Assembly: GCA_946803715.1 (NCBI GenBank)
Contig: CAMPET010000456.1
Location: 6,904-30,820 of the forward strand
Direction: 5' to 3'
DNA length: 23,917 bases
Origin: Beroe ovata
Taxonomy: Eukaryota; Ctenophora; Nuda; Beroida; Beroidae
Shown: one piece after another, positions 1-9,139 of the stretch
Layout of the letters: each line of letters opens with the position of its first letter
How positions within the stretch are numbered: the stretch's first letter is position 1
The notes under the pieces: model-generated
Seen by the model: the letters and a program-made list of their open reading frames with translations, nothing else
Told to the model about the DNA's origin: nothing
The model's database searches: none
Position numbers and translations under genes: made by a program

Positions 1-105
1 TGTGTGTGTGTGTGTGTGTGTGTCATGTGTGTGTGTGTGTGTCATATGTGTGTGTGTCATATGTGTGTGTCATGTGTGTGTGTGTGAGAGATAACTAGCA
101 CTTGC
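1..105. repeat. TG microsatellite with CAT interruptions
   Basis: A (TG)n tract runs from the window start to about base 105. It is broken at intervals by CAT or CATA, giving irregular blocks of TG separated by tcatgtg or tcatatg. It lies in the intron just upstream of the GPCR exon that starts at 197. Confidence 0.95.
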
Positions 106-196
106 ACTGGACCGCAAAAGTAATTGCGTGGATATGATTGTGGTGTCAATGATCATGTAATATACACAGATTATACACACATGTATCACCCCACAG

Positions 197-893
197 GAGT
201 AGCGTGATGTTGGCCCTAGTCCTACTCCATGCCGTATTGGTTGGCCTGATCCCGGTTATAGCAACCACACACAGAACCGTTAGTGTCAATGGTGCACTGA
301 TGCACAGCACGAGCCACTACGATTACACGTTCCAGCTGATAAGTGGTCAGGTTACCTACTATTCCAACGAGCTCTTCTCAAGGCACGACGAAGAGAGTTA
401 TGATTCGGCAGTGAGGTACGGTCACATCTACAAAATCACGATGGTCGTGTTCCCGCGCATGCTGGCAATAATCGTCATGGTTACCGCTAGTCTGATCGTT
501 GTGGTGCGGCTCTTCAAGTCCAGGAAGCTGGCTTGTTCGTCGCGTGGCAACAAGATCCAGGTGTCGGTCACTCTGCTCATCCTTGCGGCTATTTTCTTCG
601 TCACCTTCATGCCGCTCTGCATCATGACCATTATTGATGTAGCTAAGCCCGCCTTCATGGATGACTTATCATTCACCCACCTGATCTTCTACTTGACCCC
701 AGCCTTCTACCTAATTGCATTCGTGAGTGCTGCCATCAACCCACTCGTCTACCATCTGAGAGGGAAGAGCATCTTCGAGTCGCCCACGGGCAAGAATGAT
801 CAGCGGCAGACGAAAGCAACCATCGTGTGCAACAACACGCGTGTGTCGATGCTCACCCAGGGGAGCGAGGTGCGTGAAACAAGCAACATTTGA
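197..893 (+). CDS. Rhodopsin-class GPCR, last exon (TM4 to C-terminus), 5' part outside the window
   Basis: This is the 3' coding exon of a class A G-protein-coupled receptor in the plasma membrane. A splice acceptor (ccccacag) ends at 196, and the reading frame is open from there to TGA at 891-893. Counting from the GTG at 204, TM4 covers residues 2-20, a long extracellular loop 2 about 21-76, TM5 about 78-102 with a proline (VVFPRML), TM6 about 119-145 and TM7 about 158-184. TM7 carries the NPxxY motif as NPLVY (179-183), followed by a helix-8-like stretch HLRGKSIFE and a roughly 40-residue tail. The CWxP motif of TM6 is replaced by VTFMP, and extracellular loop 2 has no cysteine, although one normally bonds to TM3. 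TM1-TM3 and the DRY motif lie upstream of the window. The ligand cannot be predicted; the overall look is that of a neuropeptide-type receptor. It is tail to tail with the IMP gene. Confidence 0.85.
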
Positions 894-897
894 GTGA

Positions 898-907
898 GTC
901 ACGTGAC
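898..907. promoter_or_regulatory. GTCACGTGAC palindrome (E-box, CLEAR/M-box-like)
   Basis: A perfect 10-bp palindrome lies just after the GPCR stop codon. The same 10-mer recurs at 10398-10407, 11788-11797 and 19799-19808. TFEB/MITF-family bHLH-ZIP factors bind such cores, but its position after a stop codon argues against a simple promoter role here. Confidence 0.35.
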
Positions 908-987
908 AGAGTGAGATTCAGGGGACCATGATCATTGATGAGGAAGCGAGTGGATCATGAGGGCGGACCGATCCACTGGATAAAGAT

Positions 988-993
988 ATTAAA
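988..993 (+). terminator. Possible polyA signal (ATTAAA) of the GPCR gene
   Basis: ATTAAA lies 95 bases after the GPCR stop codon. It is the common variant of AATAAA. A further ATTAAA occurs near 1199. Which one is used cannot be told from sequence. Confidence 0.4.
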
Positions 994-1361
994 AACCACT
1001 TAAGACAGGCACTCTGATGAAAAGTAGAAGCAGTTGCTATCTGACCGAAGAATACAAGTAAGAATGGAAAAGGACAGAATCAGATATTGAGCCTGTAGAT
1101 GTCAGAGGTCTCAAAATCGTACTACTTGAAAAACGCATGGATAATGTATGGGAAAACTATGTACTCTGTTTATGTATCTGAAGAACAATAGTTTCTTCAT
1201 TAAATCTATCTGTGTACCTACTATGTACTGTATAGTTTGCAGTGAATTTAATCTTTACCATTACTAATCTTCTGATAATCGATCTTATCCGACTATATTA
1301 TGGTCAATATTTTATCTAAAGAAACCTTATGATTTTAGCATATCATTATGCTTATCTATGG

Positions 1362-1400
1362 TTTATTCTATCTTATGCAGTTTCCACGTGTGAGCATTTG
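1362..1400 (-). other. Candidate terminal exon and polyA signal for the IMP gene
   Basis: On the minus strand a T-rich acceptor (TTATTTTAG) ends just before 1400. It is followed by ten in-frame codons and TAG at 1368-1370, then AATAAA (minus strand, 1362-1367). The entering phase (0) matches the donor of IMP exon 9 at 1570. If used, the protein would end after KH2. The exon is tiny and has no homology to anything I know. Direct read-through of exon 9 would also stop within a few codons (AAT TAA after the GTGAGT donor). Confidence 0.25.
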
Positions 1401-1569
1401 CTAAAATAATTATTGTGAGTCTCACTTGTACCGGAGACGAAACACCCGAATTTAAGCTAAACACCTAATCATTAGGTACCCCTAACAACTATTATAATCA
1501 CTTGATGATTATAATAACTCGATAATTAATCACTTGATAATTATAATTACTCGATAATTAATTACTCAC

Positions 1570-4500
1570 ATTCATGATACACAGCATGTCTCTCTCGAAC
1601 GCTGCGTTGTACATTTCACTTATCTCCCTCTGAGCGGCACAGCAGTTTTCAGGTGGCCCTGCGTGCGGGTGGAAAGTGAAAAACTCAGTTTTTTCATGAA
1701 AAAAGTTGTCACATATTCATATCTTCTCAAATACAAAGATAGGGTCAGTATTCAGTAACATCTACACCCACCCTCTATGATGACGTGTCTATCCTGACTT
1801 GGCTTCTTGCCAAGCTCGTCAGTCTGTGTGATCGTTATCTTTGTCCCAGTCCTCTTCATCAGGTCAATAAGACCGGCATGTCGGTGTCCGAATATCTTCT
1901 GCAGGAGGTCGTTGTGTGCCAGTAGCTCCAACACTGCAGACTTGTATGAGGAAACTGCCGGCTGTAAGGAGATATATAATTAGAAAATTCAGCCTAAATC
2001 TTTGCAAGTTTTTCATCTTAAATCGGTTTGGTAATTGAACCTTGCTCAGCGTAGCCCTCTCATCCTGAATAATCTTGAGAATCATCGATATCGCCTGGTT
2101 ACAGGTCTCTGCATTACCAAATATGGTAATCTCCTTCTTCAGACTATGCGCGTTGTCCTTCCTATGTATGTCCACTCTGAGAAGTGACACACGATGTCAA
2201 CTAGGCATTGTCAAGTGCACAGAACCACGAACAGGGCTCAAAGATATGGAATTCTCAGAGACATAAACCAGAAATCTCCTATGAGTGAAATCATTATCAT
2301 GTCATGAGAATAATCGCTCTCTCAATATGACCGAGGAGAAATCGAGGGAGGTGCACAGTGCGAGTGTACCTGGCGCCAGTGGAGTCGGTAATCCGTCTGA
2401 TTGTCTTGCCCTCCTTGCCGATGATAGCACCGATCATAGTGCTGGGGACGACCAACCTCACGGGGAAGTTGGACTCCTCCGAACACTTCCTCATCCCAGC
2501 AACAGTTTCGTGTTGAACAGCCGAGCCCTTGCTGTGTCAGAGGGGAGAGATGTGTTAGGGGGAGGCGTGGAAAGAGGGGAGAGCTGTGTTAATGGGAGGC
2601 GTGGAAAGAGGGTAAAGACTAAAGAGGAACATCGAGGGGGCTGGGGGATGGATTATGGAATCCTTGCTGTGTGAGGGTAGGTTTGTCAGAGGGGGAAAAG
2701 ATGTGTTGGGATAGTTGTGGAGAGGTGAAAGCGGTGGACATGGGACTGGAGTTGGGGACTGGAGTTGGGGTACTGGTGAATTGGATAACATTATATAGGG
2801 AAGAGAGGTGGCCGTTAAGTTCCAAACCGGTAAGGTCCTCGAATTAGCAAAGTATATGTCGGGGCGAGGGAGAGGTCATGTTTTTCAACACGGCAAACTC
2901 ACCGAGATCGCGGCTTGTTCTGTTTCATGGGAGAGTTTTGCCCCTGCTCAGGACAGATTACCTGAAGTCTGGCGCCCTGGGATACTGAGAGTTATATGTG
3001 GACAGAGTATCCTGCAACCTCAACCCTCACCGTGTACAAGTCATAACCTCAATTGTTTTCCACCCATTCATAGGCTATCTCAAAACTTACACAAGTTCAT
3101 GGGAATCGGCATCTCACCTCAAAATTCGTGTCATGAAACTTCTCTATTGCGGTCTGGGCATCCTCCTTCAGTTCATACGTGACAATTCCTCTCTTCCACA
3201 GATTATCCTCTCCGTCATCCGTGAGCTCGGCCTTCTCCACTCGTCCAACACTCGCCATCATGATCTTCAACTTCTGCGAGATTTTCAGATTATAGCGGAC
3301 AACTATGCATATTGGAGGACAACAATTGACTGAGCAACGAGGGAAAATTTTGTGAGCAACCCTTATCAGAGGGAATTATAACATTAGAGTTTGGTTAAAC
3401 AATGGAGGGTATCTATTAACAACAATACAGCGAGTGAAACAGGACAACATGTTAAAATTCATCAGAGAAAATTACCTATGATTATGATTAACAGGATAAT
3501 TTCTAACTATATAAGTTACAAACACTGTCGAGTGTCGATCTGATTACAGTTCAGGGACGGGGGCTCATATCACTTAATGTGTGTAACGTGCATTTTCACT
3601 TAACAAATTTCTGGATTTAATCTTGTTTTTGTTGGTGATTTTCAAGAAAAACATCGGTATGTACCTACAAGATTGGCGTGGGAAAAACTTACCGCAAATA
3701 AAGATTCCTTGCACTGGGAGAATATATACTGAGATAAAGTAAAACTGTATAACGTACTGTCAGAATATGAACACTGACACAATATGAAACAGATATATAT
3801 AGCGGGTAAAAGTGTACTGATATAGGTACTGCTACCGTGGTGAAATGCTGCCACTCTTATCATCACATGAATGGTCCTTATCTCCCCAACCGTTTTCTCT
3901 TATCTCACTCACACACACCGTGCACTTACAAAATTTCACATGCACCTACGATTAACATATATCGATTTGGTACTTGATTTCCTACTCGACGATTGGACAT
4001 TGGATTTCATATTCGCTGATCGGCATTCAGGAAAATCCACCACGTCATCATTGTAAGAGAATCGCAAAAACATGTGATAGAAAGATAAAAACGCGGCAAC
4101 TAGTGCCGGTGTCGATGCAACAATAAGGCAACAATAAGACAACAGTAACGCAACAATAAGACAACAATAACACCGACACAAGTTGCCAAGCACGCTTCAA
4201 AATTCAAGTGGTTGTTGACCTCACCTCCCAGTTAAGGTCTCCCGGTATATTCAGGATATGGAGAGTTGCTGGTCCCTTAACCGGTCTGACTTGCCGATTT
4301 GCTAGCTCAACGTCCAAGCAAATGCTGCCCGGGTCATCCATCAAATCTGAGCGAGAAAGTTGAGTGAGTATACTGAGTAGTGAGTAATGAGGATGATTAT
4401 TGAATAAAATGAGGAATTGGTGCAAAAATGAGTAGGGAGCGAAAGGACAGTGGGAATTTCAAACATTTGAGTATGAGGACTGATGTCATATCTCACCTTT

Positions 4501-4809
4501 TTCGTACTTAATAGCGGCATCTGCAGATCTGGAATCTTCGTATTCAACAAATGCGAACTTTCCTTTTAATAATATCTGAACAATGAGTTAGAAATCATAA
4601 GCAGGTTTGAAAGTATTCACATGACAACAGAGAGTCGATCATTATCGAATATGGACGGCCGATTGAAAAACAGGAATTTTTGGAACATGGAAACATGAAC
4701 CGGGTCTAAGTTAACTGACCTCTTTGATTTGACCGTGCCTGCCAAATCGGTTCTGCAAAAAATCGTCGGAACAATTGTCGGGCAAATTTCCAATGTACAA
4801 CTGCGTCAT
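1570..4809 (-). CDS. IGF2BP-like: IGF2BP/IMP-family RNA-binding protein: RRM1-RRM2-KH1-KH2, nine exons
   Basis: This cytoplasmic mRNA-binding protein (IMP/ZBP1/VICKZ family) governs mRNA stability, localisation and translation. The coding exons on the minus strand are 4809-4720, 4575-4497, 4346-4225, 3273-3118, 2976-2903, 2531-2370, 2176-2041, 1961-1772 and 1658-1570. All have AG/GT borders and all phases match, giving 366 codons. The start is the ATG at 4809, opening MTQLYIGNLP (RNP2), with RNP1 KGKFAFVEY at about residues 34-42. RRM2 begins LHILNIPGDLNWE, like the vertebrate LQIRNIPPHLQWE. KH1 is strong (FPVRLVVPSTMIGAIIGKEG, GKEG at 212-215), continuing VDIHRKDNA and EITIFGNAETC. KH2 keeps the family's LLAHNDLL and TKITI, but its GXXG loop reads GHRH (298-301). 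The KH2 end (PPENCCAAQREI) lies in exon 9, which is short. KH3 and KH4, present in the usual protein of about 550-600 residues, were not found. The gene may continue left of the window or end at 1368 or in intron read-through. The family call is sure; the 3' end is open. Confidence 0.9.
2541..2800. repeat. G-rich low-complexity intron with short duplications
   Basis: The intron between IMP exons 5 and 6 is purine- and G-rich on the plus strand. The motif ggcgtggaaagaggg occurs twice (about 2564 and 2598) and gactggagttgggg occurs twice (about 2744-2771). On the transcribed minus strand this is a long pyrimidine-rich tract upstream of the acceptor of the KH1 exon. Confidence 0.75.
3274..4224 (-). 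other. Longest IMP intron
   Basis: This stretch of about 950 bp separates the two halves of RRM2. It contains the CAACAATAAGA minisatellite at 4117-4170. I see no coding exon or RNA gene in it; short open frames here have no convincing composition. Confidence 0.6.
4117..4170. repeat. CAACAATAAGA minisatellite
   Basis: Imperfect copies of an 11-bp unit close to caacaataaga (variants caacagtaacg and caacaataagg) run in tandem about five times inside the IMP intron between exons 3 and 4. Confidence 0.85.
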
Positions 4810-5113
4810 TTTAACAAAATACTGGATCTCTGTGTATGTATAGCTATTGATAATCGCCTAGTGGGAGTGAAGAAAGTTTTATAGTTCCTACAAAAACAGA
4901 ACTTTTCAAGAAATCAGCCATTCTGAAAAGTATCCCGTTTTTAATTCTTCAGGCATGAATGCAAGCAAGTGTTACCCGTTATGACTAGGTAATCGGAACA
5001 GTGAAAATGGAAGTAATTAACGATAGAAAGTTAACGAGACGGTTGGGAAATGAATGCAAAGAGAGAGCGCGTAGCAATATCCTGTCTTGGGTCTAAAACC
5101 GAGCAGCGTTCTG

Positions 5114-5147
5114 ATTGGTTGCGCGCACGCACGTGACATGTCACGTG
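5114..5147 (-). promoter_or_regulatory. IMP gene promoter elements: CCAAT box and double E-box palindrome
   Basis: An inverted CCAAT box (attgg, 5114-5118) is followed by the 18-bp perfect palindrome CACGTGACATGTCACGTG at 5130-5147 and a GC-rich block (ggcggcccgcg). This lies about 300 bp upstream of the IMP start codon and downstream of the aerolysin-like gene, where a promoter is expected. The two CACGTG E-boxes suit bHLH-ZIP dimers (Myc/Max, USF or TFE type). The transcription start is not visible. Confidence 0.6.
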
Positions 5148-5644
5148 GGCGGCCCGCGTCGTTCTTCTGAGACTGTCCACCGTGTCGCTGTAGGAATGTG
5201 TGTATGTGTGAGAGAGAGGGGATATAGCGTGTAACAACTGTGTGTGTGTCAAGTAATCCACATTCGAGGAATGTATGTAAGATGAGTTGTGACTTGTGTA
5301 TCGTTGTGTGGTTCATTGAACTGTTAGTGTAAATGACTGATACATGACTGATGTTCAAGGTACATATAGTGTGTAACTATGTAAGATCATTGCCTCTCAC
5401 ACCAACATATCATAGTGTTGTTTTAATTTGAAATTTCAATTAAAAATTTATAATTTCCATCATGGCTGTTGAAGCTGTACCATATTTCTTACAGATGCCT
5501 CATGCCATCACGAGTCGTGAGAAATAGAATTAAAACAGGTTTATATTCATTTGGAAAATGCAAATAAATGAGATATTCATAATCTCACACCACTGATCGA
5601 TATTGCCACAGATATCGCACATATTCCTGTCATCCATCAGTCAG

Positions 5645-6993
5645 TTAATCTTCATCAACAATCAGTCTCATCTCACTTGCAGCCACTTCTTCAAATACTC
5701 CTCTACTCTGACATGTACACGATGCCACTCTCTTATGTTGCCATGTTTGGACATATGGCACCGTCATCCTAGAATGGAAAACGATTATCGGTTTGTAATC
5801 CGTAATTTCCTGCGGCAAATCCAAACTCAGATTTGCCGGAAATCGGCACAACTGTAGATAACAAGTCAGTGACGATGATCTACTCACTTGTATTTGAAGA
5901 GGTATGCTTGGCATGTTACTATGGTCCCAGGTGGGGCCAAACAGTGATAATCTGCCAACATCATCTTAGACTCTGTTGTCTCGGTACCGTAGGAAAACTC
6001 ATAGCCGACTGTCACCTCGACAGACACTTTGCTGCTTGCAAGGAGCGGCACACCACACTTGAACTCCGTGCCTGTTGTGATTTCCACCCCGGCAGTGTGG
6101 GTGAAACTCCTTGTTCTGTCAACCTGTTCAGCCACGGAGAATGTCGTGGATTGGACGATGGACGAGTCCTGGTTGTCGATATACTGATACCCCACCCTCT
6201 CCGGTCGGTACAACTTGACACTGCCCTGCTGGTTGTCGAATGTGATGTTGCTCAGGAAGTAGATGTTGCTGTCCAGCTTGTCGGGACACTCACACTCGAT
6301 GTTGCTCAAGCACGATTGAGGGTAAACCTCGAACCACTCCATGTCCGTTTTCCGTCCCACGTCCGCTGCCACACTTCCATCGCCCTTCACGGAGAAGTGT
6401 TTCCCGTGATTGCTCTCTATCGCTATCCGGTCATGGTCTTGGTAGAGAGTCAGCATCTCTGAGCTTACCCGAGATTGGCTCGGTGCCCCTGTGACTGCTA
6501 AACTCCCGTTACGATTCACCGACACGTATTTCCCGGTACTTTTCGACATCAGATACCCGCTGTCCCGACCCCATTGGGAAAACTCAAACTTCTCCTCCAG
6601 CCCGTACTGGTCGTGATAAGCCGTGACGTTCCCTGCCGAATCGACACTCAAGAAAGTGCCGAGAGCCGACTTGAGGCCGAATTCTCTGCAGGAGAAGTAT
6701 CCCCCGCACGGAACGAGACTCATGACGTTTGCGGAGGTTGAGATGAGTTTCCAGTCCTTGCGAAGGGTGTACTTCCCATTGCTTTCCCGGGTTATGCCAA
6801 AACAGTCGTCCCTCTTGACACACTCCTGACGTGCTATGTGTAGTCGCGAGTATTTGTACACCCCTGACGAGTAAGTCCTCAGGTACTTGTTGTAGTGGAC
6901 GCACCACGAGTTAGCTCCCTTGCTGTGGACACTCAATGGACAGTATAGGACGACCAGGAGGGACAGTAAAGTGGACAGGAGGAAACACTTCAT
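5645..6993 (-). CDS. Secreted Cys-module / fascin-like beta-trefoil / aerolysin-like (natterin-like) protein
   Basis: Two exons (6993-5888 and 5768-5645, with a 119-bp intron GTGAGT...TTCTAG) join in phase 2 to give about 409 residues. Residues 1-24 form a signal peptide. Residues about 30-102 hold a Cys-rich apple-like module (C31, C58, C64, C96, C102). Residues about 104-226 contain three repeats of a G-x-(Y/F/H)-x-S-V-x-x-x-G-S/N-V pattern (near 112-123, 154-166 and 197-208), the signature of a fascin-like beta-trefoil that often binds sugars or actin-like folds. From about 240 to the end, alternating Ser/Thr and hydrophobic residues (about 281-342), then a CLAPPGT motif and a TVPY strand motif in exon 2, match aerolysin/natterin beta-pore-forming modules. 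The likely role is an extracellular lectin-guided membrane-active defence or toxin protein; activity is inferred only. No break or stop is seen. A TATA box lies 66 bp upstream of the ATG. Confidence 0.85.
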
Positions 6994-7058
6994 GATTGAT
7001 TATATGCTTTGCTCAGGGAACTAAACAAGAATAAGCAAAGGCAAGCCATTCGCCTTCA

Positions 7059-7064
7059 TTTATA
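7059..7064 (-). promoter_or_regulatory. TATA box of the aerolysin-like gene
   Basis: TATAAA on the minus strand (context CTATAAATG) lies 66 bp upstream of the start codon at 6993. That would place transcription start near 7033 with a short leader. A clear TATA box fits an inducible or tissue-specific secreted protein gene. Confidence 0.6.
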
Positions 7065-7069
7065 GATGA

Positions 7070-7900
7070 CTCAAAATGACGCTGACAACCAAATTCAGCA
7101 ACATTCACTTGCAAATGCAATTTCGTTTCATGGTCCGTAGCGTTTGACAAGGTCGCTAATCTCAGACTTGCGAACTTGCACCTCTTTCAACTTCAAGCTG
7201 CTCCTTGACCTAACCCGAAAGAAGAAAGCCTTTGTCTGCCAAATTAATGATCGGTATGATTGATGTTGAAGGTTCAAGAAAGATGCGGTTGCTGAATGTG
7301 GTTAAGGTTCCTGTAGTAAGAGTGTTCAGCTTTAGGGAATATTCGTCATTTGGCACTGTAAATATGTCACAACTTGTCAATCTGAGATTCAGTAACTCAG
7401 TCATGACACTATGTGACGTTGACAGTCACAGTCACACAATACTGACAGTGTCAGTCAGACGACATGTATGTGGTGCCACGCCAAATTGGGGGTACAGAAC
7501 AAGGACACGTATATAACCGTTTCAATAGAAATATTTTGAAAATATTTTTACAGCAAATTGAAGTTAAATAAAACTTTTATCAAAAAACTTATAAAACAAC
7601 CTTCTAGGAAAAATAGGTAAATTGAAATTTCTTAATCAATGTTTAATCAAAGTTAGTATTTAGATGGTTCCAATTCGAATTCTAATTCTATATCATTTTC
7701 CAAGCACTTTTCTGATAGAAATTCATCAAAATCAAGTTAGTTTGATCCTAATACCCCTGACTGAAGTATGATTAAAACTAAGATCAACTCGATCAACTTT
7801 GGGCCCTAACCTCCTCCGGACAAGTTTTCATCAATCAACATACTAGAATTAACTAACTGGCTGAAAATCAACACATTTTATACACTTGATCGTTTGATTC
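7070..7900. other. AT-rich intergenic stretch, nothing assignable
   Basis: This region lies between the aerolysin-like promoter and the 545-bp duplication. A 94-codon plus-strand frame at 7232-7516 has no recognisable motif and no splice context. The part after 7510 is AT-rich with no repeat or gene that I can support. Confidence 0.5.
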
Positions 7901-7905
7901 AACAT

Positions 7906-8450
7906 AGTGTTTCTGGCCTATTTTTTGACGTAGAATTCGAATCTGAAAGAATTAGAGAGCTAGCTGATTGGGAAATTGGGGAAAATTCTTATTTCTTCTC
8001 AGACATGAAGTTATGAGTCACATGATATACAGCTCCTCAGGGAAGCAAGATAGGGCCGAAATTTGATCGGGAATCGATTCAGCGTCCAAAAATACATGGA
8101 AATTCATGGTCTTTGCTTGCATGTGCGACAAAAAAATTTCTTCGAATTTCTGATTGGAGTATCGATAGAAAATGAAGTGAGTGACTCCACACTTTTTTAC
8201 TTCATTTTCGAAGGTCTCTAATGAAGTCTTTACCGGCACTTACGACACGAATTTTCCACCAAATCATCTCTCCTACTCTCACACTACAAATATCAATCCT
8301 CGTTACGATCATGTTTAGTTCATACTCGCCGTGAAACCACGCCCAAATGACGATTTCTCTCCCGTGGGAAGCAAACAGTACAAAAACGCGAAAATCAATG
8401 GGACACACAAATAGGCCAAAATCAGTTCTGCACGTGACATACTGAAAAAT
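7906..8450. repeat. 545-bp tandem duplication, copy 1
   Basis: This copy is followed without a gap by copy 2 at offset 545. I count four substitutions and no indels between them. All four lie in the upper part (8244-8406); the lower 338 bp are identical. The duplication must therefore be recent or kept alike by conversion. Confidence 0.95.
8315..8440 (-). CDS. Possible 41-residue single-TM microprotein, copy 1
   Basis: The ATG at 8440 stands one base after a splice-acceptor-like TTTTTCAG. The frame runs 41 codons to TAA. It starts MSRAEL, followed by the hydrophobic segment LILAYLCVPLIFAFLYCLL, then a basic/Ser/Gly tail (GEKSSFGRG). This fits a small membrane protein with the tail on the cytosolic or matrix side. 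It differs from copy 2 by one residue (Thr for Lys after the TM segment) and one synonymous change. No family is recognised. A second frame is also open across the whole exon-like segment, so the coding frame is not certain. Confidence 0.4.
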   Translation of the reverse strand: MSRAELILAYLCVPLIFAFLYCLLPTGEKSSFGRGFTASMN

Positions 8451-8995
8451 AGTGTTTCTGGCCTATTTTTTGACGTAGAATTCGAATCTGAAAGAATTAG
8501 AGAGCTAGCTGATTGGGAAATTGGGGAAAATTCTTATTTCTTCTCAGACATGAAGTTATGAGTCACATGATATACAGCTCCTCAGGGAAGCAAGATAGGG
8601 CCGAAATTTGATCGGGAATCGATTCAGCGTCCAAAAATACATGGAAATTCATGGTCTTTGCTTGCATGTGCGACAAAAAAATTTCTTCGAATTTCTGATT
8701 GGAGTATCGATAGAAAATGAAGTGAGTGACTCCACACTTTTTTACTTCATTTTCGAAGGTCTCTAATGAAGTCTTTACCGGCACTTACCACACGAATTTT
8801 CCACCAAATCATCTCTCCTACTTTCACACTACAAATATCAATCCTCGTTACGATCATGTTTAGTTCATACTCGCCGTGAAACCACGCCCAAATGACGATT
8901 TCTCTCCCTTGGGAAGCAAACAGTACAAAAACGCGAAAATCAATGGGACGCACAAATAGGCCAAAATCAGTTCTGCACGTGACATACTGAAAAAT
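8451..8995. repeat. 545-bp tandem duplication, copy 2
   Basis: This is the adjoining second copy. Each copy contains a minus-strand acceptor (TTTTTCAG), a 198-bp exon-like segment (8986-8789 here, 8441-8244 in copy 1) and a GTAAGT donor. Because 198 is divisible by 3, inclusion of both segments would not shift a reading frame. Confidence 0.95.
8860..8985 (-). CDS. Possible 41-residue single-TM microprotein, copy 2
   Basis: This copy has the same layout as copy 1, with ATG at 8985 after an acceptor-like AG at 8987-8988 and TAA at 8860-8862. The residue after the CLLP end of the TM segment is Lys instead of Thr. It lies 155 bp downstream of the SCHIP1-like stop codon on the same strand, so it could be an alternative 3' exon of that gene, an independent gene with an upstream noncoding exon, or a trans-spliced unit. 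Nothing in the sequence decides between these. Confidence 0.4.
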   Translation of the reverse strand: MSRAELILAYLCVPLIFAFLYCLLPKGEKSSFGRGFTASMN

Positions 8996-9139
8996 ACCTA
9001 AATTAATGTCTACGTAAAGAAAAAAGTCGGTACAATCTGAAAGTGAACCAAACAGTTTGGTGGCTAATGGTTTGCAGCTCTTTTTAAAAAACAAATAAGT
9101 TAAACAATACAAAACAATAACATATTCATTGTCTATCAT

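Noticed and set aside
2285..2674. 129-codon plus-strand frame
   Set aside because: It is antisense to the KH1 exon and its G-rich intron.
2808..3333. Plus-strand frames of 124 and 111 codons
   Set aside because: They are antisense to IMP exons 4 and 5, which match RRM2 in phase.
5833..6462. 209-codon plus-strand open frame
   Set aside because: It is antisense to the aerolysin-like exon, which has a signal peptide, domain repeats and proper splice sites on the minus strand.
8018..8239. 73-codon frame present identically in both duplication copies (also 8563-8784)
   Set aside because: It starts at GTG directly after a stop, lies between donor and acceptor sites, and its identity between copies only reflects the recent duplication.
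8747..9139. 130-codon minus-strand frame through the duplication copy 2 exon-like segment
   Set aside because: It runs through an intron-like region upstream of the acceptor, has a Trp/Phe/Ile-heavy composition without motif, and competes with the ATG-led TM frame. It remains an alternative for the 198-bp segment.
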